From a virus: DNA of 43,137 bases. The stretch covers positions 1-43,137 of the IMG/VR virus record IMGVR_UViG_3300046507_000896, one strand, 5' to 3'. Positions within the stretch are counted from its first letter, which is position 1; every line of letters starts with the position of its first letter. Positions 26,165 through 32,518 of this stretch are shown in pieces. Below the pieces are notes generated by a model. That model saw nothing but the letters and a program-made list of their open reading frames with translations. It searched no databases and was not told the origin of the DNA. Made by a program: the position numbers and the translations under genes.

Positions 26165-26541
26165 CAGGCGATTCCTCCCAGCTTGGTGCGCAGGCGAGTA
26201 ATCTCGTCGCTCTGCTGCGTCACGCGGTCAGTGAGTTGAGCGACCTGGCTGGTCAGCGCTTCGATCTTGCCTTCCATGCGCCCAACGGCGGCCGCTAGGT
26301 CATTCCGCTCTTTCGCGAACTGATCGGCGCGGGCCTCGGCTTCTTTGCGCGCGGCGCGCTCCTGGTTCAGTAGCTCGTTCAGGCGCTTCAGGGTGCCGAT
26401 ATCGGCGCTGTCCATTGCCCGGTCGGTCGCGTCCTTGGAAAGGAACCGGCGCAGCCAAAGCAGGCCGCCCAGTACAACGGTGGCGCTACCGCCCAGCCAG
26501 GTAGCTGTGCCTGGGCCGAGGTCAGTAGGATCCATCGTCAC
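26164..26541 (-). CDS. Putative holin or lysis-associated membrane protein
   Basis: 125-aa protein with one hydrophobic segment, TATWLGGSATVVLGGLLWLRRFL (~13-35), and a long coiled coil with clear heptads (LNELLNQERAARKEAEAR, MEGKIEALTSQVAQLTDRV). It is the first gene of the lysis cluster after a terminator region. Its position makes it a holin or holin-partner candidate, but most holins lack such a long coiled coil, so this is an inference from context. Confidence 0.65.
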   Translation of the reverse strand: MTMDPTDLGPGTATWLGGSATVVLGGLLWLRRFLSKDATDRAMDSADIGTLKRLNELLNQERAARKEAEARADQFAKERNDLAAAVGRMEGKIEALTSQVAQLTDRVTQQSDEITRLRTKLGGIA

Positions 26542-26628
26542 TCCATGAAGAAATTGGCCTTCGCCAGCAATAGGTCAGCCCCGGCGGCACTCCCTGCTCA
26601 GTGCGAAGGGTGTGGCGGGGCCGAAAAC

Positions 26629-26656
26629 GAAAAGGCCCCAGCATGTGCTGAGGCCC
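26629..26656 (-). terminator. Terminator upstream of the lysis cluster
   Basis: On the minus strand GGCC-T-CAGC, ACAT loop, GCTG-G-GGCC, then TTTTCG: a bulged GC-rich stem with a T-run. A second perfect hairpin (GCCAGGG, TTCG loop, CCCTGGC) lies ten bases upstream at 26666-26683. Together they would stop leftward transcription before the lysis genes unless an antiterminator acts. Confidence 0.7.
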
Positions 26657-26755
26657 TGAATAAGTGCCAGGGCGAACCCTGGCGGTTTGTGCTTAAGTGT
26701 CGTCATCTCGACGATACGGCACGTCGCTGCAACGCCTCACGGCGTGGCGGTGCAA

Positions 26756-26971
26756 TCACCCCTGCTCGGGATTCTTTGGCTGAGTGACCGCTGGGGCCGT
26801 GGTGACAGTCACCTGGCCCTGGTACAGCGTCTTCAACTCAGCGACATAAACGGCTTGCTGCGGCGCCTGCTCGATCATCGCTTGAGCGCGGGCGTTCGCC
26901 TCATCCTCTGTGTCGAACTGCGTTTGCAGTGGCGACTTCGGGAAGGGCTGAGGGATTACTACGTAAGGCAT
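26756..26971 (-). CDS. Small phage protein
   Basis: 71-aa protein MPYVVIPQPFPKSPLQTQFDTEDEANARAQAMIEQAPQ.... AGGTGA precedes this ATG. An upstream start would add ten residues. The sequence suggests a small alpha/beta fold with no membrane helix, like many tiny phage proteins that contain an 'EDEANARAQAMIE'-type helix. It ends ahead of the terminator hairpins. Function unknown. Confidence 0.6.
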   Translation of the reverse strand: MPYVVIPQPFPKSPLQTQFDTEDEANARAQAMIEQAPQQAVYVAELKTLYQGQVTVTTAPAVTQPKNPEQG

Positions 26972-26975
26972 GGTG

Positions 26976-27167
26976 TCACCTGTCTGGTTGGCTGCCCGCA
27001 ATCAATCGGCCGTTGATGAGGCATGTGTCAGCGTGCAAAACGAATGGCGGCTCTGCGGCCATCACGAGCGCGATCTGGCCATTGGCGCTGATCTCCAGGT
27101 CGTAATAGGCGCGGGCAACCGGACGCGATCCATGCTGCTGATCCGGCCATTGCTCATCCTTGTGCAT
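26976..27167 (-). CDS. Small phage protein, probable
   Basis: 63-aa protein MHKDEQWPDQQHGSRPVARAYYDLEISANGQIALVM.... The YDLEISANGQIALVM and FVLHADTCLINGRLIAG strands look like a compact beta protein. It ends five bases before the next start, so the two are probably cotranscribed. The ribosome site is weak and the start uncertain. It lies just after the tRNA gene. Confidence 0.5.
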   Translation of the reverse strand: MHKDEQWPDQQHGSRPVARAYYDLEISANGQIALVMAAEPPFVLHADTCLINGRLIAGSQPDR

Positions 27168-27187
27168 TCACCCACATGACTGTTGTT

Positions 27188-27273
27188 TGGCGGAAGGCGA
27201 AGGAGTCGAACCCTTACCGTTTCCAGCAGCACCGGGTTCAAACCGGTTTGCCTACCACTTGGCGCCGCCTTCC
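27188..27273 (-). tRNA. Probable tRNA-Ser (anticodon UGA)
   Basis: Reading the minus strand: acceptor arm GGAAGGC pairs perfectly with GCCTTCC, followed by discriminator G and encoded CCA. The D arm has GCC/GGC around AAGTGGTA. The anticodon arm ACCGG/CCGGT encloses TTTGAAC, giving anticodon UGA. A ~16-base variable arm marks the serine/leucine class. The T arm contains TTCGACT with four good pairs and one mismatch. It would read UCA, a rarer codon in GC-rich pseudomonads. The terminator just upstream means it needs its own promoter or processing from a read-through transcript. Confidence 0.72.
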
Positions 27274-27281
27274 AGTAACGC

Positions 27282-27303
27282 AAAACCCCGCACACTGGCG
27301 GGG
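27282..27303 (-). terminator. Terminator upstream of the tRNA
   Basis: On the minus strand CCCCGC, CAGTGT loop, GCGGGG, then TTTT. A six-pair GC stem with a short T-run, placed between the control region and the tRNA. Confidence 0.65.
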
Positions 27304-27484
27304 CTCTTGAATGGGTGCAGGTGGCTGGTGCAACTCTCCAGCTCTGGTGGGGCAGATCGCCGGGTCGCGCACCCTGCCCTCTCATCGCGTAGCCGCCCAT
27401 TGTCCGCACGGGATTAGACGACGCCTCTACCAACTTAGCCCAGCTGCCTGGGCGATAACCTGCATAAAACAATCGGGCATTAGC

Positions 27485-27590
27485 TGCGCAATATGCGCAA
27501 TTCCAATCCCCTGAAACATTCACACAACCCGCGCAGCGTCTGTTTTTGCGCAAGCTGCGCAGGTGCGCACTGACTGCGCAGAACTGCGCA
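27485..27590. promoter_or_regulatory. Array of seven TGCGCA palindromes
   Basis: The six-base palindrome TGCGCA occurs at 27485, 27494, 27547, 27556, 27564, 27575 and 27585; a near match (CGCGCA) lies at 27530. Five of them are spaced 9, 8, 11 and 10 bases apart, close to one helical turn, so a protein could bind them on one face of the DNA. No convincing gene crosses the array. It lies between the early region and the tRNA/lysis/late operon, so a late-gene control site or a binding array for a phage regulator is a reasonable inference. No known regulator is matched. Confidence 0.55.
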
Positions 27591-27687
27591 CCCTGGCTCA
27601 ATGTGCGTTGATATAGATGGCGACCCTGTCAGATCGCTGTCGTGGCGCTTCCCCCCAGTCCCCACGCTGACTGTTCCCCCTGCGCCG

Positions 27688-28086
27688 TCACTGCTGCCGG
27701 CCGGGCTTTGTGCATCTGCATCGGGGGTTGATCGTCACCATTACGGGCCAGGACGGACTGTGAACCGTTTCCCGACCCCGAGGGACCGAACCCCGTAGAT
27801 CAACCCCGATGAAAACGGCGCCCATGCGCGATTCGCACGGGGTCAAACTGTGCCTCAGCAAGTGCTGACGCCATGAATAGGCGCAGATGGCCGGCACTGA
27901 TCTCCGGTTTTCGACGTGGTCCCCAATCTGCCAGATGGGTTGAACCTCGGCGATCAAGTCACCGAACCCGCCGTGCTTTGCGTGCCACGACCTGGCATCG
28001 TCACGCATCGTTAGCGCCTCAGCCTGCGACTCATCTGCATAAAAAATGCGTGTTTTCCCACGCTGCCCGCCAACATCACCCAGCAT
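27688..28086 (-). CDS. Uncertain phage protein
   Basis: 132-aa frame MLGDVGGQRGKTRIFYADESQAEALTMRDDARSWH.... The first ~65 residues look protein-like (RIFYADESQAEALTMRDDARSW, DLIAEVQPIWQIGDHVENRRS); the last half (PSWPVMVTINPRCRCTKPGRQQ) looks less so and covers a long inverted repeat. No good ribosome site precedes the ATG. It may be a real small gene with an altered 3' end, or a remnant. Upstream (28087-28250) a short frame VRDTIARVGLRAGLDAVPPVV runs into its start, but I cannot support it as a gene. Confidence 0.35.
   Translation of the reverse strand: MLGDVGGQRGKTRIFYADESQAEALTMRDDARSWHAKHGGFGDLIAEVQPIWQIGDHVENRRSVPAICAYSWRQHLLRHSLTPCESRMGAVFIGVDLRGSVPRGRETVHSPSWPVMVTINPRCRCTKPGRQQ
27719..27811. 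repeat. Long-range inverted repeat
   Basis: CATCGGGGGTTGATC and GATCAACCCCGATG match in inverted orientation with one extra G, separated by about 64 bases. As RNA it would form a long hairpin with a large structured loop. It could be a structured regulatory RNA or a binding site. It overlaps the doubtful coding frame. Confidence 0.45.
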
Positions 28087-28215
28087 CAACTGGAGGTAAT
28101 AGGTGCATTGGCTGCCGGTGTTCTTTCGTAACGCGTGACTACCGGCGGTACCGCGTCCAGGCCCGCCCGAAGGCCCACCCTGGCTATGGTGTCGCGCACA
28201 AAGTCAGGACATAAA

Positions 28216-28240
28216 AAAACCCAACTCGGTGGCTGGGCTC
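28216..28240 (-). terminator. Terminator copy 1 of a repeated family
   Basis: On the minus strand an AGCCCA...TTGGGT stem with loop GCCACCGAG and a seven-T run, placed after the small gene ending at 28252. It is a diverged copy of the two terminators near 28.5 and 29.2 kb. Confidence 0.7.
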
Positions 28241-28251
28241 TTGAACATGAC

Positions 28252-28464
28252 TTACTTCGGTATCTCTTCGGTAGATATTTTCCACTCAGGCTCCCACCCG
28301 GCAGGTAGGGAGTTTGCAAATTCCTGAGCCTCTTCCCGAGTAGCAAAAATCCTATGGAGCATCGCTAGGTTAAGAATGACCACATATCCCTCTTGCCACC
28401 CCTTCCCCTCTTTTAGGTGGTACCCAAGAGCATCACCTTCAAGCTTAACTATTTGGCCAGGCAT
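28252..28464 (-). CDS. Small protein flanked by repeated terminators
   Basis: 70-aa protein MPGQIVKLEGDALGYHLKEGKGWQEGYVV...FATREEAQEFANSL. A good GGTGAG ribosome site precedes this ATG; the frame continues upstream but crosses a terminator. It ends with a helix and acidic tail (EWKISTEEIPK). It has its own terminator on each side, so it is probably an independent accessory unit. Function unknown. Confidence 0.6.
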   Translation of the reverse strand: MPGQIVKLEGDALGYHLKEGKGWQEGYVVILNLAMLHRIFATREEAQEFANSLPAGWEPEWKISTEEIPK

Positions 28465-28518
28465 AGCGCTCACCCTTTCAGATCCATGAGTGAGCAATAT
28501 GACATGGGGCACAGGCAT

Positions 28519-28545
28519 AAAAAAGCCCGACTCAGTGGCCGGGCT
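28519..28545 (-). terminator. Terminator copy 2 of a repeated family
   Basis: AGCCCG/CGGGCT stem with loop GCCACTGAGT and a six-T run on the minus strand. Nearly identical to the copy at about 29.2 kb, and related to the copy at 28.2 kb. Confidence 0.8.
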
Positions 28546-28563
28546 TTCTCTCACAGCATTAGA

Positions 28564-28698
28564 TTAAGCTGGTTGTGCGCCGATTGGTACGCGACGAACC
28601 GTGCCAGCATCCTTGGCAGCTTTGTACAAAGCCAACGCAGCATTGAGGCGCTCGGCCTTGCTGATATGTGCTTTTTCTTTGACTTCAGAAGATCGCAT
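28564..28698 (-). CDS. 44-aa basic protein
   Basis: MRSSEVKEKAHISKAERLNA followed by ALALYKAAKDAGTVRRVPIGAQPA. It is a basic helical peptide with a clear stop and GAGG about nine bases before ATG. Its start overlaps the end of the 163-aa gene by 14 bases, so the two are cotranscribed, and a terminator follows. The pairing of a ~160-aa protein with a tiny basic partner, enclosed by terminators, resembles a toxin-antitoxin or moron cassette, but no family is recognised. Confidence 0.6.
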   Translation of the reverse strand: MRSSEVKEKAHISKAERLNAALALYKAAKDAGTVRRVPIGAQPA

Positions 28699-29176
28699 AA
28701 CCGGATCCCTCTAATACTGGATAGATACTGTAACCGAGCTGATCTCGGTAGCTATTTAGCAGTCGCCCATAGTATGGACCAAGCTTTGGGCGATCTTCAA
28801 GGGCAATCGCAACAAACCCCTTGACCTCACGATGTCGTCTCAGCATCCAGGAAGACTGGAAAATCCCTGCACCTAACGTCATCATCTGCCTGTAATTAAG
28901 ACACCCAAGATCTTCATGGGTTCCAGGCTCTGTAAAGCTTGGCACTCCAAGCACAAAGTCCCGCTTTAGGGCAAACTTTATTTCCCAGCAATTTCGGGGA
29001 AGTTTACGACCCAGCTGGTCCTCTATGCGCTCTTTGTGTGCTGAAAGACCGGCTGACAAGGGCAGGTACCAGATTCCGTACTCAAAATGATCAACGCTTA
29101 TAGTGTGCAAAATAGCACAATGTTCATCGAGGAGCGGAACCTCCTCAAAAGATTCATCCAACCGTAACGCAGCCAT
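28685..29176 (-). CDS. 163-aa accessory protein of unknown function
   Basis: MAALRLDESFEEVPLLDEHCAILHTISVDHFEYGIWYLPLSAGL.... It is soluble, mixed alpha/beta, with three cysteines (C20, C64, C92) and an aromatic-rich C-terminus (NSYRDQLGYSIYPVLEG). No catalytic motif stands out. It is bracketed by copies of the same terminator, and its sequence looks less GC-rich than neighbouring replication genes, which suggests separate acquisition. It may be the larger member of a two-gene unit with the 44-aa protein. Confidence 0.6.
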   Translation of the reverse strand: MAALRLDESFEEVPLLDEHCAILHTISVDHFEYGIWYLPLSAGLSAHKERIEDQLGRKLPRNCWEIKFALKRDFVLGVPSFTEPGTHEDLGCLNYRQMMTLGAGIFQSSWMLRRHREVKGFVAIALEDRPKLGPYYGRLLNSYRDQLGYSIYPVLEGSGYAIF

Positions 29177-29218
29177 TCAGAGCCTCAACATGTCCTTTTG
29201 AGGCCAAATGCCTACGAT

Positions 29219-29248
29219 AAAAAGCCCGACTCAGTGGCCGGGCTTTTT
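29219..29248. terminator. Terminator copy 3 of a repeated family
   Basis: AAAAAGCCCG...CGGGCTTTTT with loop containing GCCACTGAGT. A-runs and T-runs on both sides allow activity on either strand. Almost identical to copy 2. Confidence 0.8.
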
Positions 29249-29314
29249 CTTCGATCCCGTTAACGCGCAGGGATCAGATGATGGATGGCAATTTCGCTCA
29301 TTTACCCACCAGTG

Positions 29315-29926
29315 TCAAGCGACTTCATCCAGCAACTGTTCACGATCCAATATCTCTGTGACATGCACCACTGCGGCCTCCTCCATCGCAGCCAGGCACT
29401 TGTGAATACCGAGCCGCCAGCGACCCCGGGTTGAATCCGGCCGTGCCTCGGTGTCCCAGGTATTTATGTCGTAGAACTCATCAGGGAGGATCGCCACATC
29501 AGTAGATCGCTTACCCTGTTTGCCCTTCATCTTGGGGATGAACCAGACCGTGGTTGCCTTGTAGATGAAGAGTGCCGGCGCAGGAGAACCAATACGCGGG
29601 ATGGTCCTGGAAATAGCCCCAACCCTGTTGCCTTTGCTGGTCGAGTACTTCCCAACCAGTAGGTCCCAGTGAGCCGTATTTAGCTCCCGGTGAAGCAGTG
29701 CGTGAAGACAGCAGTCGTAATCAAATTGGTCACGCGCCGAGAGTAGCGCCCTGAAACCGCCATTACGCGGTCCCGAGTCGATCAGCTTCTGCCAACTCTG
29801 TTTAGTACTGTTGTCGATGTTGTCGGCTGCCAGTACCCGGACGATTGCCGACATTACGTTCCGGTAGATCGCGGGACTGTAATCCGCAAGCATCTTGCGC
29901 GGCGATGCCGCAGTGACGTTACTCAT
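29315..29926 (-). CDS. Candidate late regulator (Q-like by position)
   Basis: 203-aa protein MSNVTAASPRKMLADYSPAIYRNVM.... It is basic and helical, with a conserved-looking core: NTAHWDLLVGKYSTSKGNRVGAI, then LPDEFYDINTWDTEARPDSTRGRWR, and a helical C-terminus (ILDREQLLDEVA). Its place after replication genes and before the lysis/late operon is where a Q-type antiterminator or late activator lies in lambdoid phages. I do not recognise a classical Q motif or zinc site, so the role is positional inference. The start overlaps the next gene's stop by four bases. Confidence 0.6.
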   Translation of the reverse strand: MSNVTAASPRKMLADYSPAIYRNVMSAIVRVLAADNIDNSTKQSWQKLIDSGPRNGGFRALLSARDQFDYDCCLHALLHRELNTAHWDLLVGKYSTSKGNRVGAISRTIPRIGSPAPALFIYKATTVWFIPKMKGKQGKRSTDVAILPDEFYDINTWDTEARPDSTRGRWRLGIHKCLAAMEEAAVVHVTEILDREQLLDEVA

Positions 29927-30321
29927 TGAGGTATCCCCGCTTCGATAATCTGTTCGACCTCTTCGACGATTTGGTCAAAACGGCCTTCTGGCAATTCGTT
30001 TCGTAGAGCCCGGATCAGCATCTGCTCGCGGCTCTGCCAGTACGGGTCGGTGCGGCGCGCCTCCGTCCTGAGTTGCTTCATGTGCACCAGTAGCCGCTGG
30101 CGATCGCGCCTGATGTGCTTTAGCGCGGCATTGGCCCGGTGGTACCAAACCGGATCAGCGTATTCGCCATCGGCTTGAGACTTCCCTTTCACAACTCCCA
30201 GCTGGCATTCAAGTCGGATTGAGTCGCGGCTCAATTCCTCGTCGAGAATCTCGCACTCGGCGAGGGTGGACGGCATTTCACGCGGTCCGTTAAGGCTCGG
30301 CCTTGCGTTGGCGGTACTCAT
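29923..30321 (-). CDS. Early-operon helical protein
   Basis: 132-aa protein MSTANARPSLNGPREMPSTLAECEILDEELSRDSIRLEC.... It is highly charged and helical (ALKHIRRDRQRLLVHMKQLRTEAR), and ends with FDQIVEEVEQIIEAGIPQ. Four-base overlaps with the helicase gene and the next gene show tight coupling. Nothing suggests an enzyme; it could be a DNA-replication accessory or nucleic-acid-binding protein. Confidence 0.65.
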   Translation of the reverse strand: MSTANARPSLNGPREMPSTLAECEILDEELSRDSIRLECQLGVVKGKSQADGEYADPVWYHRANAALKHIRRDRQRLLVHMKQLRTEARRTDPYWQSREQMLIRALRNELPEGRFDQIVEEVEQIIEAGIPQ

Positions 30322-31691
30322 GCGTTCGTTCTCCCCCTGTATTGACTGGCGAAGGGGCGACTGATTTCAACCTCTTCCTGGCTGGGCTCGCGGCCCACGA
30401 AATTTACGAAACGGGCGAACTTGCCCTGCTGCTGAACAACACACGATCCAACAGGTGCGTGTCTGCACTTGGGCATGATCAACTCGGTGACACCGTTCTG
30501 GCCCTGCTCGTCGTCCATGTCCCGATGGACAAGGATGATGCAGTGGGCATCAGCCTCGATCTGTCCGGAGTCGCGCAGGTCGGAAGCGATCGGTTTCTTG
30601 CCCGGCCGCTTGGTCGAGTCACGGTTTAGCTGGGCCAACAGGATCACCGGCACCTCCAGTTCCTTGGCGATGTTGACGATCCCGGTCGATATCTTGCCGA
30701 GCTCGGCGGTACGGTTGAACGCCTTGCCATCTGATCCGATAAGGCCGATGTAGTCGATCACCACCACGTCGAGGCCGTGTTTGCGCTTGACCTGGCGGCA
30801 GATGCTCCTGATCCGCGCAACGGTAAGGCCCGACTTGTCGCTGACGTACAGAGGCCTATCGAGGATCTTGTTGACTGCCGAGGTCAGGCGCGGCCAGTCG
30901 TCATCCTGCAGTTGGCCGTTATCGAGAACCTGCAGATCTACGCTGCCCAGGGAAGCCAGTGCGCGGTTCGCCAGTTCTTCCTCGGGCATCTCCAATGAGA
31001 ACACCATGCCAACGCCAAGCCCCGAGCAGGCAATGTGCTGGGCGATCTGCAGGCCGAGCGTGGTCTTACCGCTCCCAGGCAGGCCGGCGACGATGGTCAC
31101 GGTTTTTTTGCGCAGACCGCGGATTAACTTGTCCAGATCTACCAGGCCAGTGGAGAGCCCCGACTGAACGGCGCCGTTGAACTTGGCATCGATGATGTCG
31201 ATGTTTCGCGTCACCACTTCGTCCATGCGTTTGTAATCCGGCTCGCCGGTGTCCAGATCGCGAAGATCTGCCATCGCCTGCTGGGCGCCTGCGATGATCT
31301 CAGCCACTGGCCTGTTATCCTTGGCCGATTCGCGCACGGCATCGGCCGCCCGCACCAGGCGACGAAGTACTGCTCGCTCCGTGACTGTCCGCGCGTAAGC
31401 CTTCCAGTTGGCCGTGCTGGGCGTGTTTTTGGCCAGTTCGCCGGCGTAGGCAATGGTCGCCCCCCCACTGGGAAGATATGGCCTAAAGTCGTGAAGGGTG
31501 ACCGGGTCAACCGGTGCGCCAGTAGCGTGCAGGTCGAGCATTACCTGGAACAACGCTGCGTTTTCCGGATCATGGAAGTCGGCGGTGGTCACGCTGGCCG
31601 TGATCGAATCAAACAGGTCGCCATTCAGCATCAGGGAGCCCAGCAGCGCGTGTTCCGCTTCGTCGCTGTACAGCTCGCGAAAGTCGTTCAT
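30318..31691 (-). CDS. dnaB: Replicative DNA helicase, DnaB family
   Basis: 457-aa hexameric 5'-3' helicase. The N-terminal helical domain (EAEHALLGSLMLNGDLFDSI, ~11-30) matches DnaB-N. The RecA-like core has Walker A GLPGSGKTT (203-211), a Walker-B region VVVIDYIGLI, and the DnaB block VPVILLAQLNRDSTKR. Length is typical of ~460 aa phage DnaB proteins. It is coupled by ATGA to the loader gene upstream, forming with the O-like initiator a standard origin-loader-helicase set. Confidence 0.92.
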   Translation of the reverse strand: MNDFRELYSDEAEHALLGSLMLNGDLFDSITASVTTADFHDPENAALFQVMLDLHATGAPVDPVTLHDFRPYLPSGGATIAYAGELAKNTPSTANWKAYARTVTERAVLRRLVRAADAVRESAKDNRPVAEIIAGAQQAMADLRDLDTGEPDYKRMDEVVTRNIDIIDAKFNGAVQSGLSTGLVDLDKLIRGLRKKTVTIVAGLPGSGKTTLGLQIAQHIACSGLGVGMVFSLEMPEEELANRALASLGSVDLQVLDNGQLQDDDWPRLTSAVNKILDRPLYVSDKSGLTVARIRSICRQVKRKHGLDVVVIDYIGLIGSDGKAFNRTAELGKISTGIVNIAKELEVPVILLAQLNRDSTKRPGKKPIASDLRDSGQIEADAHCIILVHRDMDDEQGQNGVTELIMPKCRHAPVGSCVVQQQGKFARFVNFVGREPSQEEVEISRPFASQYRGRTNA

Positions 31692-32518
31692 GTGCGCCCC
31701 CGTGCCGAAGCCCAGGTGAAACCGGCCAGCAAGGCGCCGTTTTCGCGCAGCCGATCCAGTGCCCGAGCGCCGATGTATTGCTCTAGGCTGGGGGCGCAGC
31801 GCCCTTCCCCGTCCGGCTTAGAAGTCGGATGCAGATTGGAGACCACCACGGTAGGGCGGATCAGGTTGTAGCGCTTGTCGATCACCTCATGCAGCACCGC
31901 CAGCTCGTATTGGGTACCCGACTGGGCGCCGACTTCATCAATGACCAGCAGGTCGAAGCTCGCCAGCTCATTGATCACATCGCCTTCGGTGTAGCCTGAG
32001 TCGCGGACCATGGAGCGTTTGAACACTCTGATAATCTCGGCGGCAGTAGTGATCACCGCGATCGCGTTCAGCCCGATGACTTGACGAACAATGCTGCAGG
32101 CTAGATGCGTCTTGCCGGTACCGACATTCCCAGTCAGGAGCAGATTGCGGCCAGCGGCGAAGTGCTCGCCAAAGTTATCGGCATAGCCCTGGCACTTTTC
32201 CAGCGCTCCGACCATCTCCGGGGCGGTGGCGCGGTAGGTGGCGAAGGTGCTGTCCGAGAATCGAGGCGAGATACCCGAGCCGACGAGCGCGCTGTTGAGG
32301 CGTTCGTCCGCAACCTGAGCCACGGCCAAGGTGTGCGCTTCACTGCCAGGCTCCGCAACGCGCAGGCCGTGGAACTGGCATTTCTTGCACGGGCGGACCA
32401 GCATTGATCCGTCGAACTGCTCCACCTCAGTGCGAGACTCGACTTCAGGATGGTGCGGACAGTTGCCAGAGAACGTGCGCAGTTCAGGCTGGCGGCGGAA
32501 ATTAGAACGCTGGGCCAT
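31688..32518 (-). CDS. dnaC: DnaC-like helicase loader
   Basis: 276-aa AAA+ ATPase. An N-terminal metal-binding cluster is suggested by CPHH (20-23) and CKKC (44-47). Walker A GNVGTGKTHLA and Walker B DLLVIDEVGAQ follow, then a sensor region with VVSNLHPTSK. It loads DnaB at the origin. I preferred the ATG with AGGAGG seven bases upstream, inside the end of the initiator gene; an upstream alternative would add 23 residues. DnaC and IstB share this fold; the DnaB neighbour decides for DnaC. Confidence 0.88.
   Translation of the reverse strand: MAQRSNFRRQPELRTFSGNCPHHPEVESRTEVEQFDGSMLVRPCKKCQFHGLRVAEPGSEAHTLAVAQVADERLNSALVGSGISPRFSDSTFATYRATAPEMVGALEKCQGYADNFGEHFAAGRNLLLTGNVGTGKTHLACSIVRQVIGLNAIAVITTAAEIIRVFKRSMVRDSGYTEGDVINELASFDLLVIDEVGAQSGTQYELAVLHEVIDKRYNLIRPTVVVSNLHPTSKPDGEGRCAPSLEQYIGARALDRLRENGALLAGFTWASARGRT

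Noticed and set aside
27345-27450. tRNA-like stretch on the minus strand: D-arm motif AAGTTGGTAGAGGC and an end reading CTGCCCC-A-CCA
   Set aside because: Only five of seven acceptor pairs form, the T loop reads TGCGCGA rather than TTCRANY, no valid anticodon stem and loop could be drawn, and ~106 nt is too long. At most it is a decayed tRNA.
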